Shown here: piece by piece, positions 38,870 through 48,407 of the stretch
Layout: each line of letters starts with the position of its first letter
Position numbering within the stretch: position 1 is the stretch's first letter
Source: Egbenema bharatensis
Lineage (GTDB): Bacteria; Cyanobacteriota; Cyanobacteriia; Elainellales; Elainellaceae
Direction: 5' to 3'
DNA: 64,000 bases
Assembly: GCF_048077055.1 (NCBI RefSeq)
Contig: NZ_CP182236.1
Coordinates: 4,650,001-4,714,000, forward strand
The notes under the pieces: model-generated
The model's input: the letters and a program-made list of their open reading frames with translations, nothing else
Database searches by the model: none
What the model was told of the DNA's origin: nothing
Position numbers and translations under genes: made by a program

Positions 38870-40665
38870 ATGCGATCGATCGACTGGGTAATTGTACTGC
38901 TGTATCTGGTATTCACAATGGCGTTGGGGTTGTACTTAACCCGTAAAGCCTCTGGCAGTTTAATTGATTTTTTCGTATCGGGTCGATCGCTCCCCTGGTG
39001 GTTGGCGGGCACCAGTATGGCCGCGACTACTTTTCGATCGATACTCCTCTCTATGTGGCCGGTGTCGTCGGTAATCGAGGCATTGCTGGAAACTGGGAAT
39101 GGTGGAGCTTTGGCATTGCCCATTTAATCATGATTTATGTCTTTGCCCGACTGTGGCGACGATCGGAGATTGTCACGGATGCGGAACTGACGGAGATGCG
39201 TTATGGCGGACGCATGGCCGCTATTTTGCGGGGAACAAAGGCTTTCTTGTTTGCAGTGTTGATCAACTGCATCGGCATCGGCTATGCCATGTTAGCCATG
39301 ATTAAAGTCGTAGATGCGCTGGAACTCTGGCAAAGTTTAGGATTCAATCCTGGTGAAGATTTAAAGCTGTGGAGTGTGGTGGGTATCAGTGTCCTGGTGC
39401 TAATCTACGCTGGATTTTCGGGACTGTGGGGGGTCGTCGCAACCGACTTTTTCCAGTTTTTCCTGGCGTTGTTTGGGGCATTCATCGTGGCAGGAGCGGC
39501 GATCGGACAGGCCGGCGGCATGGAAAATCTGCTGCAACAGGCTCAACAAGCCACTGACATTGATGTGCTGTCCTTGATTCCCGTGACGATCGGTGGAGAA
39601 GGGGGATGGTTCACCTGGAGTGATACGGCGGGAATTACAGCCACTACGTTTGCAGCCTATGCAGCGGTACAGTGGTGGTCGTTTCGACGCAGTGATGGCG
39701 GCGGTGAGTTTATTCAGCGACTTGCAGCGGCAAAGGATGAACGGGAAGCCGAACGCTCTGCCTGGTTTTTCAATATCCTGCATTACATCGTCCGCACCTG
39801 GCCCTGGGTGGTGGTCGCCCTGGCTGCTTTAGCCCTGTATCCCAACCTGGAAGACCGAGAGCTGGGCTATCCTCGGCTGATGCTGGACTTTTTGCCTCCC
39901 GTGGTTCTGGGGCTGGTCGTTGCCTCCCTGCTGGCCGCCTTCATGAGTACGGTGTCTACCCTGATTAACTGGGGAGCCTCTTATCTCACGAATGATCTGT
40001 ATGGTCGGTTTATTAAGCCGGATGCGACCCAGGCTGAACTTGTCACCGTGGGTCGCCTCTCCTCCGTAGTCGTGACCGCTCTGGGTGCGATCGCGGCTTT
40101 CTTTTCCGATGATGTCACAACGGTTTTTCGCCTCGTGATTGCGATCGGCACTGGGCCAGGGCTGGTACTGATCTTGCGCTGGTTCTGGTGGCGGATTAAT
40201 GCAGCGGCTGAATTGGCTGCGATGCTGACCGGATTTGTGATTGGTCTAATTACCAGTGTTGTACCCATTTTGCGGATTGATGATTTTGGCTGGCGGTTGA
40301 TTGTCACCTCTGCTATCACCGCTGTGATTTGGCTGATGGTGATGTTCCTGACTCCGCCTGAATCAGATGCTACCCTGGATGCTTTTTACACTAAAATTCG
40401 TCCCGGTGGCCCAGGTTGGAGTCGCCAGCAAGCTCGTACAGGATTAGCTCCCGCGCAAGATCTGGGACGGGCGATCATTCAAACGATCGCCGCTGCTCTC
40501 CTGCTATTTGGAGCCATGTTTGCGATCGGAGGATTTTTACTCTTCCAGCCAATCTTAGGATGGGTATCGCTGATTTTGGCGGTAGGGGGTTGGGTCTGGT
40601 TAAGGCGGTTGGGGCGATCGGATCTGATGCCGGTGTCTAGACCGGGGTTAAGGAGTGAGGAGTGA
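38870..40665 (+). pseudogene. Sodium:solute symporter (SSS family), split by a one-base deletion
   Basis: The start MRSIDWVIVLLYLVFTMALG through GRSLPWWLAGTSMAATTF is read in one frame (38,870 on); the rest (FSIDTPLYVAGVVGNRGIAG to 40,665) is in another. Adding one T to the TTTT run at 39,031-39,034 joins them as ATTFSIDTPLYVAG. The restored protein would be about 598 residues with some 13 membrane helices and the family pattern LRWFWWRINAAAEL. The substrate is unknown. A genuine mutation and a homopolymer read error are both possible. Confidence 0.88.
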
Positions 40666-40728
40666 GGAGGGGTTGAGGGAGGAGTGAGGAGTGAGGAGTG
40701 AGGAGGGGTTGAGGGAGGGGTGGGAGCG
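40650..40728. repeat. GGAGTGA heptamer tandem repeats
   Basis: Two blocks of GGAGTGA-type repeats separated by GGGGTTGAGGGA lie between the symporter stop and the YyaL-type gene stop. Same family as the repeats near 4.28, 56.45 and 61.3 kb. Confidence 0.8.
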
Positions 40729-40748
40729 CGGTAGCTCGCCAACCAGGC

Positions 40749-42787
40749 TCAGACTACTCGAATCAAGCTTTGATGCACCTGCTCCTGAAGTTGAGAGGTC
40801 GATCGCGCGGGTTCCTGGCAACTGAGTCCCTGACATACCAGTCCGATCGTCCCTTCGGGTAAATCCGTCGTCACCTGACAAACAGCGGTCGGGAGATACT
40901 GGCGACTGAGTTGGGCACACTGAGCACCATCCGTACGAATCAGCGTCGCATTTTGAAACCAGTCCAGGGCAGCAAATAGACTGGGACAAGCCTGGGGAGC
41001 TTGCTGCATTGCCTGACTAAAGGACTGTAAGGTTTGCTCGGCTCGATCGAGGTATGTAGAATCCTCTGTCAGCAAAAACAGCCGCACCAGATTACTGACG
41101 GCAATCCCATTAGCTGAAGGTGTGGCATTATCCTCAAAGCTCCGTTCCCGCAACACCAGATCCGATCGCGCATCTGTGTTGTAGTAGCCGCCTAACTCCA
41201 CACTCCACAAAAACTCATCAAACTCCTCCTGCACCTGCACTGCTGCCTGGAGCCACTCCCCACTCCCCGTCTGCTCCAAATCCAACAACGCTTTAATAAA
41301 CAGCGCGTAATCCTCCGACTGAGCCAATACATCAGGCTTGCCGTCATAGTTCAACCGATGGAAACGTCCTTCGATCCACTGGTGATCCAGAATAAATTGC
41401 ACCGCAGTGGCCGCAATCTCGGCATACTCCGCCTTTTGCATGACTATTGCCGCCCGGGCCAGTCCAGAAATCATCAAACTATTCCAGGCCACAATCATTT
41501 TGGTATCCGTCACCGGCGGAATCCGTCCCGCCAATTCGTTTCCTTCGCTTCCTGACTGTTGCGAGCGGGGGGAAACGTTGCGATCGCCCCCTCGCCGTAG
41601 CGAACCGTAAAGAGTTTAGCCAGAATTTGTTCGATCGCCTCTCCGTCCATCTCCTCTGCGGTGCGGCGCTGGAGGACATTTTTACCCTCAAAATTGCCGG
41701 TTTCCGTCACCGTAAAGTACTCGGACAGGATGTTCAGTTCATCCGTCGTTAACAGCGATTTCAGCTCTCGATAGCTCCAGACATAAAACGCCCCTTCCTC
41801 CGGCTCCACATCGTTCGGTGTCGTAAAACTATCCGCATCCTGGGCAGCGTAGAAGTACCCTTCCGGAGCCGTCATTTCCCGTTTTAGCCAGCTTACCGTC
41901 AGGTCGATCGCCCGCTCAAAGGCAGGTTCAGACTCACCCGCGGCCATCAAATCCGCCAGGTATTCCACAATTTGCCCATTGTCATAGAGCATCTTCTCAA
42001 AGTGGGGAACTGTCCAGGTATGATCCACGGTATAGCGATGGAAGCCGCCCCCTACATGGTCGTAAATCCCACCCAACGCCAGAGCCAGCCCGCGCTGTTG
42101 GCAGGTGGCAGCCGCATCGTATTTGGCATCCGGGTAAGCAAACCGTTTTGCGCGCAGGGCCGTCCCTGTGTAGGGGATCATCGGAAAACTTGGCCCCATG
42201 CCTCTGGTGGCTAAAATTCCCGTGCTGTATTCCAGTCCCACTCGTAGCAACTCTGGAGTCAGATCACCCTGCATGGAGGTCATAGCACCTTGCTGCAGCC
42301 GTCCCAGAATCTCCCCCTTGATATTGGACATCTTTTCCCCTTCAGTGTCATAAAAGCGACGAATCGCCTGTAAAACCTGAAGGAATCCCGGCCGCCCATA
42401 CTTTGGCTCCAGGGGAAAATAGGTGCCTCCGTAGAAGGGAACCCGATCGTCGGGCGACAGAAACACATTCAGCGGCCATCCCCCCTGCCCGGTCATCAGT
42501 TGGAGAGCCTGCATATAAATGCTGTCGAGGTCTGGGCGTTCCTCCCGATCGACCTTGATCGGCACAAAGTTGGCATTCATGTACTCAGCAATGGCCGGAT
42601 CCGAGAAGGCTTCTCCCTCCATCACCGTACACCAGTGGCAGCTAGAGTATCCGATCGACAAAAAAATCGGCTTATTTTCCTGTTTGGCTGTTTCCAGGGC
42701 TTCATCACACCACGACCACCAGTCGATCGGATTGTCGGCGTGCTTCCGCAGGTACAGGCTTTGGGCTTGGGCGAGGCGGTTGGTCAT
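40749..42787 (-). pseudogene. YyaL/SSP411-type thioredoxin-domain protein (DUF255), split by a one-base deletion
   Basis: The N-terminal frame (42,787 to about 41,525) has the DUF255 thioredoxin-like domain: LYLRKHADNPIDWW, CxxC motif SSCHWCTVM, VDREERPDLDSIYM, GGWPLNVFLSPD. The remainder (ELAGRIPPVTDTKMIVAWNS ... to 40,749) is one frame away. Inserting one A in the GAAACGAA stretch at about 41,527-41,530 restores continuity (ENELAGRIPP). The whole is about 680 residues, with the C-terminal (alpha/alpha)6 six-hairpin-like part. The family function is poorly known. Real decay and a sequencing slip cannot be told apart here. Confidence 0.87.
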
Positions 42788-43280
42788 AGCGTAACCAGCT
42801 AAAACGACACGGCATCTTTCGATCGTAGTGGTTAATTTCAGATCAGCTCTCTTGCCTCAGATTTAGTAAAGATTTGGAGCCTGGGGAGCAGCACCCAAAA
42901 CCTCAAATTTTTTCACTACAAAACCTGTACGGTTTTCAGCTCAGGACTTGCAGGCAAGCCGTTCTCCGCGACCCAGCAAAATCGTCATTTTTCGTTAGCT
43001 TTTGTCATCTTTATTTGTTATCTTTAAAATCCATGCCAGCGGTGTGGGCGGAAAGCCGATCGCCTAACCCTCGCCGAGGGAGTCCCATTTACATTAAGAT
43101 ATTTTACAGTCAGTGGTATCGCCATGCACCATATCGCCATGAGCAGATCGGGAACTTCAAGATTTCGAGTGATTGGGATCAGCCCGCGCTGACGACAAAA
43201 GCAGTATCAACCTTATCTCCTCTAGGAAAAACCTGGAGGTAGCCACTGGCGTTTGTAGCACTTAACCTTCGAGAGCAAAC
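42788..43280. other. Upstream region of fusA (493 bp), no gene seen
   Basis: Contains the fusA promoter and leader. A short duplication (ATCGCCATG at about 43,120 and 43,135) is present. No coding or RNA gene recognised. Confidence 0.5.
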
Positions 43281-45371
43281 ATGAAGAAAGACCTCACTCG
43301 TTATCGGAATATTGGTATCTTTGCCCACGTGGATGCGGGTAAGACCACCACTACTGAAAGAATCCTGAAGCTGACTGGCAAAATCCACAAAATCGGTGAG
43401 GTTCATGACGGGGCGGCAACCACCGACTTCATGGAGCAGGAGCAGGAGCGGGGGATTACGATCCAATCGGCTGCCACGAGCTGCTTCTGGAAAGATCACC
43501 AGTTCAACATTATTGACACCCCTGGACACGTAGACTTCACCATTGAAGTGTACCGCTCTCTTAAGGTACTGGATGGTGGTATCGGCGTATTCTGCGGCTC
43601 TGGCGGTGTGGAACCCCAGTCGGAAACCAACTGGCGGTACGCTAACGATTCTAAGGTTGCCCGGATTATTTACGTCAACAAGCTCGATCGTACGGGAGCT
43701 GACTTCTATCGGGTGGTGAAGCAGGTTGAGGACATTCTGGCTGCCAAACCCCTCGTGATGGTGCTGCCCATCGGTACGGAAGATCAGTTCACGGGTGTCG
43801 TGGATCTCCTCACTCGCGAAGCCTGGATCTGGGATGAATCCGGCGATCCAATGAACTACAAGATCAAAGAAGTGCCCAACGATATGGCGGACAAGGTGGA
43901 AGCCTACCGCGAGGCATTGATTGAAACGGCAGTGGAACAGGATGATGCTCTCCTGGAGAAATATCTGGAAGGGGAAGAGTTAACCATCGAAGAAATCAAG
44001 TCCTGTATCCGTAAGGGCACGATCAACCTGTCCTTCTTCCCCACCTACTGCGGCTCCTCCTTTAAGAACAAAGGGGTGCAGTTGGTGCTGGATGCGGTCG
44101 TGGATTACCTGCCGAACCCGACGGAAGTGCCTCCCCAGCCTGAGATGGATCTGGAAGGCAATGAAACGGGCGGATTTGCCATCGTGGATGCAGAAAAGCC
44201 GTTGCGGGCCCTGGCGTTCAAGATCATGGACGATCGCTTTGGGGCGTTGACCTTTACTCGGTTGTACTCCGGTACTCTGAGCAAGGGAGATACGGTATTA
44301 AATACCGCCACGGGTAAAACTGAGCGGGTGAGCCGTCTGGTGGAAATGCACGCCAACTCGCGGGAAGAGATCGAATCGGCTCAGGCGGGTGACATTGTGG
44401 CGATCGTGGGGATGAAGAATGTCCAAACCGGACACACCCTCTGTGATCCCAAAAATGCAGCGACCCTGGAACCGATGGTCTTCCCAGAACCTGTGATTTC
44501 GATCGCAGTGAAGCCGAAGAAGAAGGGTGGCGATGAAAAGATGGCCATGGCCCTCAGCAAGATGGTGCAGGAAGACCCCTCCTTCCACATGGAAACGGAC
44601 GAAGAGAGCGGCGAAACCATCATTAAGGGAATGGGCGAACTGCACCTCGACATCAAGGTGGACATCCTGAAGCGTACCCACGGCATTGAGGTGGAAGTGG
44701 GCAAACCTCAGGTGGCTTACCGCGAGTCTGTCACCAAGCGATTGGAAGACAGCTACACCCACAAGAAGCAGTCGGGGGGTTCGGGTCAGTACGGTAAGAT
44801 CGACTACGTGATTGAGCCTGGTGAACCCGGTAGCGGCTTCCAGTTTGAGTCGAAGGTGACAGGCGGAAACGTTCCCAGAGAATACTGGCCGGCTGTGCAG
44901 AAAGGGTTTGAATCCAGCATTGTTAAGGGGGTTCTCGCCGGATATCCCTGTGTGGATTTGAAGGTGACGTTGACCGATGGTGGATATCACCCGGTTGACT
45001 CCTCAGCGATCGCCTTTGAAATTGCTGCCAGAGCTGCCTATCGCCAAACCTTACCTAAAGCGGGTCCTCAATTACTGGAACCGATCATGAAGGTAGATGT
45101 CTTCACCCCAGATGATTACATGGGGGATGTCATTGGTGACTTGAACCGTCGTCGCGGCATGATCAAGTCCCAGGAAACGGGCGCAATGGGGGCGCGGATT
45201 AAGGCAGATGTGCCTCTGAGCGAAATGTTTGGCTACATTGGTGATCTGCGAACCATGACCTCTGGACGGGGACAGTTCTCAATGGAATTCTCCCACTATT
45301 CTCCTTGCCCAGCCAACGTGGCGGAAGAAGTGATCAAGGAAGCCAAAGAGCGGGCTGCGGCACTTGCATAG
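43281..45371 (+). CDS. fusA: Translation elongation factor G
   Basis: 696 residues, full length. GTPase motifs: G1 AHVDAGKTTTTE, G2 region RGITIQ, G3 DTPGHVDF, G4 VNKLDRTGADF; domains II to V follow to a Pro-Ala-rich end (YSPCPANVAEEVIKEAK). It catalyses ribosome translocation. Cys105 (IGVFCGSGG) and Cys242 (IKSCIRKGT) are present at exactly the numbers reported for the redox-regulated pair in Synechocystis EF-G Slr1463. The gene is not in the str operon (no rps12, rps7 or tuf nearby), so another copy may exist. It is followed by a terminator. Confidence 0.95.
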   Translation: MKKDLTRYRNIGIFAHVDAGKTTTTERILKLTGKIHKIGEVHDGAATTDFMEQEQERGITIQSAATSCFWKDHQFNIIDTPGHVDFTIEVYRSLKVLDGGIGVFCGSGGVEPQSETNWRYANDSKVARIIYVNKLDRTGADFYRVVKQVEDILAAKPLVMVLPIGTEDQFTGVVDLLTREAWIWDESGDPMNYKIKEVPNDMADKVEAYREALIETAVEQDDALLEKYLEGEELTIEEIKSCIRKGTINLSFFPTYCGSSFKNKGVQLVLDAVVDYLPNPTEVPPQPEMDLEGNETGGFAIVDAEKPLRALAFKIMDDRFGALTFTRLYSGTLSKGDTVLNTATGKTERVSRLVEMHANSREEIESAQAGDIVAIVGMKNVQTGHTLCDPKNAATLEPMVFPEPVISIAVKPKKKGGDEKMAMALSKMVQEDPSFHMETDEESGETIIKGMGELHLDIKVDILKRTHGIEVEVGKPQVAYRESVTKRLEDSYTHKKQSGGSGQYGKIDYVIEPGEPGSGFQFESKVTGGNVPREYWPAVQKGFESSIVKGVLAGYPCVDLKVTLTDGGYHPVDSSAIAFEIAARAAYRQTLPKAGPQLLEPIMKVDVFTPDDYMGDVIGDLNRRRGMIKSQETGAMGARIKADVPLSEMFGYIGDLRTMTSGRGQFSMEFSHYSPCPANVAEEVIKEAKERAAALA

Positions 45372-45403
45372 TTGCTGGTTCGCTAACTATCACTAATTTA
45401 GAA

Positions 45404-45432
45404 GGGGCGATCGAGCGATCGTCCCTTTTTTG
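45404..45432 (+). terminator. Terminator of fusA
   Basis: GGGGCGATC (45,404-45,412) pairs with GATCGTCCC (45,417-45,425) with a GAGC loop and one G-U pair, then TTTTTTT. It begins 32 bp after the fusA stop. Confidence 0.88.
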
Positions 45433-45627
45433 ATTGGGATGACGGGTTTGCTGGGGTGACGGGTAGTTCGATCGCAATAAGCGGCGTTACAGCCATATCT
45501 ATGACCATATCAAGCCCATATCACCTGTTATGAACTGATTGAGTTGCCCGCAGTGAATTGATCTAGGATCAAAGTGAGGGAACGCTTCACCTCTCAAGCC
45601 ATACTTCCAATGAAAGGAGGTATCAAG

Positions 45628-45813
45628 ATGGCAAACTTACAACCCTTCTTCATATTGCTCGGCATCATTCTTCTGTTCCCACTCCTGTTTGGTATTGCTT
45701 ACCTACTGTGGAACATGAACCACGCTGTTGCTTTGACAGTTTTGTTTGTTGGGTTATCTGCGGATGTTTTGGGTGGTTTCAAGCTTCTCGATCGGGCGCT
45801 GAGTCGTAGCTGA
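45628..45813 (+). CDS. Small membrane protein
   Basis: 61 residues from the ATG at 45,628, chosen because AAAGGAGGT lies seven bases upstream; the frame opens earlier at 45,574. Two hydrophobic helices (FFILLGIILLFPLLFGIAYL and ALTVLFVGLSADVLGGFKLL) around a short polar loop. No family recognised. The strong ribosome site argues that it is real. Confidence 0.65.
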   Translation: MANLQPFFILLGIILLFPLLFGIAYLLWNMNHAVALTVLFVGLSADVLGGFKLLDRALSRS

Positions 45814-45943
45814 ATATCCTTGTCGAGAACGTGGAACAATATGCTCCACCTCAATTGTCAACCCTGTCGATTAGAAAGTTGCCGGAACACTACTTAACCC
45901 CGTCCGGCTCAGAGGCTATGTTAGCCCCCATTTGCGCTTGTAA

Positions 45944-46711
45944 CTATTGCTCAATAATACTTACAGAAACATTAACTGATCTAAAAGTAGTTGATTTTTT
46001 ATCCCTGCAAAGATCAGTACTCAAATTACTGCCAGTAGCATTTTCAAATTCCTCGTTAATTAGTGAGTAAAGTCTCTGTGGATTTACAGCATCTAAAGAG
46101 GTAGAGCTAAGCAGCGCACGATGGTTGAGAGTACAGGTATAAGTTAAATAGATCTCATTAACTTGAAAAGCTTGGCGAAATCTTTCCCTGTTAGCTGCTT
46201 CTATTTCTTCTCTTGGCTTAGATCTCGAGTGAGAAATTGCGGCACTGTAAGGAACCAGCCTTACAACTCTTTGTCCTGGTCTTCTTGGTATATTATCTGA
46301 TGGCTGCGGTTGACTATACGGAAGATTAGCTTGTGGCGTTTCAATAGTCAGACCGCTATTATTTTGAGCATACTCCAGATTTCTTTGGTATTCACTTACT
46401 TTGCTCTGTGCAGTCTCGTAACTAGGACTGTTTTGTGGAACAGATTTCATGAGAGTTATCGCCTGCTCCCATAAATTTGCTACTTCGCGCCATTCTTCTG
46501 GGGTCTTAGCTCTCTGGGTCAGTTCAGCAACTTCCATAGCTTTATTGACAGCATTTCTAAACGGTTCGGTACTTGAACTTTGATCTTCACTTACTGCTGG
46601 AGCGGACTGGGAAACAGTTGCTTGATTGAGTGCTGTAATACTTTCGCATCCAGATATTGAGACTAGAAAACTAGAGGCTACAATCAAACCGAAACGCCTT
46701 GATAAAATCAT
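45944..46711 (-). CDS. Putative lipoprotein, conserved in cyanobacteria; possible last integron cassette
   Basis: 255 residues from the ATG at 46,711; the frame also opens from a TTG at 46,720. Signal peptide with lipobox LVSISGC (Cys22), a Ser/Gln-rich linker, a tetratricopeptide-like helical hairpin (PEEWREVANLWEQAITLMKS), a Pro-rich stretch and a C-terminal domain with two Cys (YTCTLNH, DLCRDKK) that might form a disulfide. Function unknown. It has the same orientation as the cassettes and lies just past the hicAB attC-like site, but no convincing attC follows it, so it may be either a terminal cassette or a resident gene. Confidence 0.7.
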   Translation of the reverse strand: MILSRRFGLIVASSFLVSISGCESITALNQATVSQSAPAVSEDQSSSTEPFRNAVNKAMEVAELTQRAKTPEEWREVANLWEQAITLMKSVPQNSPSYETAQSKVSEYQRNLEYAQNNSGLTIETPQANLPYSQPQPSDNIPRRPGQRVVRLVPYSAAISHSRSKPREEIEAANRERFRQAFQVNEIYLTYTCTLNHRALLSSTSLDAVNPQRLYSLINEEFENATGSNLSTDLCRDKKSTTFRSVNVSVSIIEQ

Positions 46712-46876
46712 GAGTTTCAATTATTCCTCAGGCATTACTACGAGCCAACGTCAAAACATCAATATCAATTAGTTTTCCCTCCTTATCAGGAAAAGATTCA
46801 AAAATGTTGGATGAAAGAATTCGTCTTTGTGTTGAAGGAGTACTTGGAGGAAGTGTCTCAACAGAGAACGAAAGGA

Positions 46877-46964
46877 GGCTAACGTCTCAGTTTACCCGCC
46901 GCAAGTAGCCTCCTGTATTCACCAACCAACTTGATACGGTCAGTGTGCAACGGGGCTGTTATGC
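46877..46964 (-). repeat. attC-like site of the hicAB cassette (degenerate)
   Basis: 88 bp. Outer cores GGCTAAC (46,877-46,883) and GTTATGC (46,958-46,964); the latter contains the hicB stop codon. The inner arms match only partly. The left arm shares ACCCGCCGCA-GTAGC-like sequence with the 48,778 site, supporting common descent. A separate 8-bp hairpin GGAGGCTA/TAGCCTCC (46,874-46,881 / 46,906-46,913) overlaps it. Confidence 0.55.
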
Positions 46965-47174
46965 AGCGACCTCAACATAGGCTGACGAAGTTGTGGGCTG
47001 TGGAATCTCTAACCCCTCCAACTTCAACCCATCCAAATGGAACTCCACTGCCTCGCGCATATTCTGTTCCACTGCTTCGCGGGTTGCTCCAGTCGAGACA
47101 CAGCCTGGTAGGTCAGGAGAATAGGCAGAATATCCGGTTTCTGTCTTCTCAATCACGATAAGATACTGCATCAT
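46959..47174 (-). CDS. hicB: HicB-family antitoxin
   Basis: 71 residues, short HicB type: QYLIVIEKTETGYSAYSPDLPGC followed by ATREAVEQNMREAVEFHL, the degenerate RNase-H-like fold of HicB. Two ATGs (47,174 and 47,171) overlap the hicA stop, so the pair is translationally coupled. There is no long C-terminal DNA-binding domain. It ends inside the attC core. In a cassette, such a pair would penalise loss of the array. Confidence 0.9.
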   Translation of the reverse strand: MMQYLIVIEKTETGYSAYSPDLPGCVSTGATREAVEQNMREAVEFHLDGLKLEGLEIPQPTTSSAYVEVAA

Positions 47175-47356
47175 TTCAAACCCGCTTGTTTCAAGATACT
47201 ACCCAACGTTCCCGGAGCCAGATCATCACCCGGTTTTCCTGGTACAGTGACTAAACCCAGTTTGTTGGGGTGTTTATATTGACGATGGCTGCCTCGTGTC
47301 CGAGCCAAATACCACCCATCTTGCTCGATTAGTTTGATTATATCCCTGACCTTCAT
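47171..47356 (-). CDS. hicA: HicA-family mRNA interferase toxin
   Basis: 61 residues with the double-stranded-RNA-binding-like HicA fold: MKVRDIIKLIEQDGWYLART, the catalytic-His motif GSHRQYKHP and VTVPGKPGDDLAPGTLGSIL. It cleaves mRNA when free of HicB. Toxin gene first, then antitoxin, the usual hicAB order. It has about 280 bp of non-coding leader within the cassette, probably with its own promoter; that leader carries an inverted repeat GTTATGGAA/TTCCATAAC at 47,435-47,443 and 47,502-47,510, perhaps the operator. Confidence 0.92.
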   Translation of the reverse strand: MKVRDIIKLIEQDGWYLARTRGSHRQYKHPNKLGLVTVPGKPGDDLAPGTLGSILKQAGLK

Positions 47357-47637
47357 GCCCTAAGCTGATGGAGGCGGTAGGGGATTGTCAATGGAATTAG
47401 GCGTAGCTCAGGCTTCTAGCAATCAAAACGCAGGGTTATGGAACGATCGCAATATCGAGATCGGCATTATCCAACATAGTTCTGCAAATGTTTAACAGCT
47501 CTTCCATAACAACCCCAGATGGTTGGTGACTACTATCATTTCTAATTGTCCACAAGTAGCTCCAAAGTGTTGCCTTTTAGCAATCTTGAACATCGACAGA
47601 CAAGCTCTCAACTATGCCCACAGCAGTAACTGGAGCC

Positions 47638-47724
47638 GCATAACGGTTCGCTTGAGCGGCTGAAAATAACCTTGAATACAAAATTAGGATCTATCGCTAG
47701 TCCGCTCCAAGCGAATTGTTAGAC
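47638..47724 (-). repeat. attC site (87 bp) of the GIY-YIG cassette
   Basis: Cores GCATAAC (47,638-47,644) and GTTAGAC (47,718-47,724). The inner arms TTCGCTTGAGCGG and, from the other end, TTCGCTTGGAGCGG match perfectly except for one extra G, the unpaired extrahelical base characteristic of attC. It begins 24 bp after the stop of the 47,749 gene. Confidence 0.88.
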
Positions 47725-47748
47725 CGCGCAATCCCTAACAACAAAGCT

Positions 47749-47955
47749 CTACTGTCCACGCCCTGGCTTGCAATCTGCAAAACCCAACGCCTCTGAGTCA
47801 AGGAAACTTGCGATCGCCATCTCAATCACTGCTTCAATTGGATACTCAATCTCAGTAGCACGATCAATCAGAGCCATCCGAATTCGCTCAGGCAACCGCC
47901 CTAAGATGACTTCAGCGTCAGCCGGAGACAGTTGCTCTTGAAGTTTGGCTTGCAT
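47749..47955 (-). CDS. Small conserved hypothetical protein (cassette-borne)
   Basis: 68 residues: helical LSPADAEVILGRLPERIRMA, a middle helix (YPIEAVIEMAIASFLDSEA) and a tail FADCKPGRG. It resembles small antitoxin-like or CopG-like cyanobacterial proteins but no family can be named. It starts 4 bp after the GIY-YIG gene stop, so the two are coupled; an accessory or neutralising role for the nuclease is only a guess. Confidence 0.6.
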   Translation of the reverse strand: MQAKLQEQLSPADAEVILGRLPERIRMALIDRATEIEYPIEAVIEMAIASFLDSEALGFADCKPGRGQ

Positions 47956-47959
47956 AGCA

Positions 47960-48337
47960 TCACCTTTCAGTGGGAATCTGGGCGTTGTAAGGGGGTTCAG
48001 TGGCTCTTAGAATAATGGCTTCTAGCTCCAATAATAGCGCGGGGTTTCCCCAATGCGAAATGACCTGCACTGCGATCCGCACATCTTCATCGTTGTACTT
48101 ATCAAGCCATGCCCATAAAAAAGCTTTATGCCCACCAGTAAAGCGACCGCGTAAACTCTTGGTTTTTCCGATATAGAGCAGCCCATCAGTCTTGTGCCGA
48201 ATTGCATAAATACCAGGACGCGCAGGAATACTACTAAACTCACGGCTTAATGGTTGGCACTGCTCAAAGGGGATAAAGGCGATCGCATCTAGAATATTTC
48301 GGGCTTGAGCTTGCAACTCAGAATCACTTGTTGGCAT
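47960..48337 (-). CDS. GIY-YIG nuclease-family protein
   Basis: 125 residues from the ATG at 48,337 (a TTG at 48,346 also opens the frame). The GIY-YIG domain starts near residue 42: GIYAIRHKTDGLLYIGKTKSLRGRF, with Tyr of GIY, YIG and the catalytic-type Arg; a Glu follows in LLLELEAIIL. It ends EPPYNAQIP, as single-domain cyanobacterial GIY-YIG proteins do. A possible endonuclease; target unknown. Second of three genes in one cassette. Confidence 0.82.
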   Translation of the reverse strand: MPTSDSELQAQARNILDAIAFIPFEQCQPLSREFSSIPARPGIYAIRHKTDGLLYIGKTKSLRGRFTGGHKAFLWAWLDKYNDEDVRIAVQVISHWGNPALLLELEAIILRATEPPYNAQIPTER

Positions 48338-48407
48338 GAGAATCAAAACTCTGACCGCACAAAATTATATTCCCAATCTGGACTCAGCGTAAGCATTTGT
48401 AGAGTTT

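Noticed and set aside
40640..40730. CRISPR-like array
   Set aside because: Units are contiguous heptamers without spacers. No repeat-spacer pattern was found anywhere in the window.
45814..45943. Possible attC after the lipoprotein gene (GTTAGCC at 45,920)
   Set aside because: No left core or complementary arm at a suitable distance; the core itself deviates from GTTRRRY.
47435..47510. GTTATGGAA/TTCCATAAC as an attC
   Set aside because: The order of the cores is opposite to that of attC (GTT first) and there are no inner L boxes; better read as an operator-type inverted repeat in the hicAB leader.
48338..48407. attC between the two GIY-YIG genes
   Set aside because: Only 70 bp and no RYYYAAC/GTTRRRY pair.
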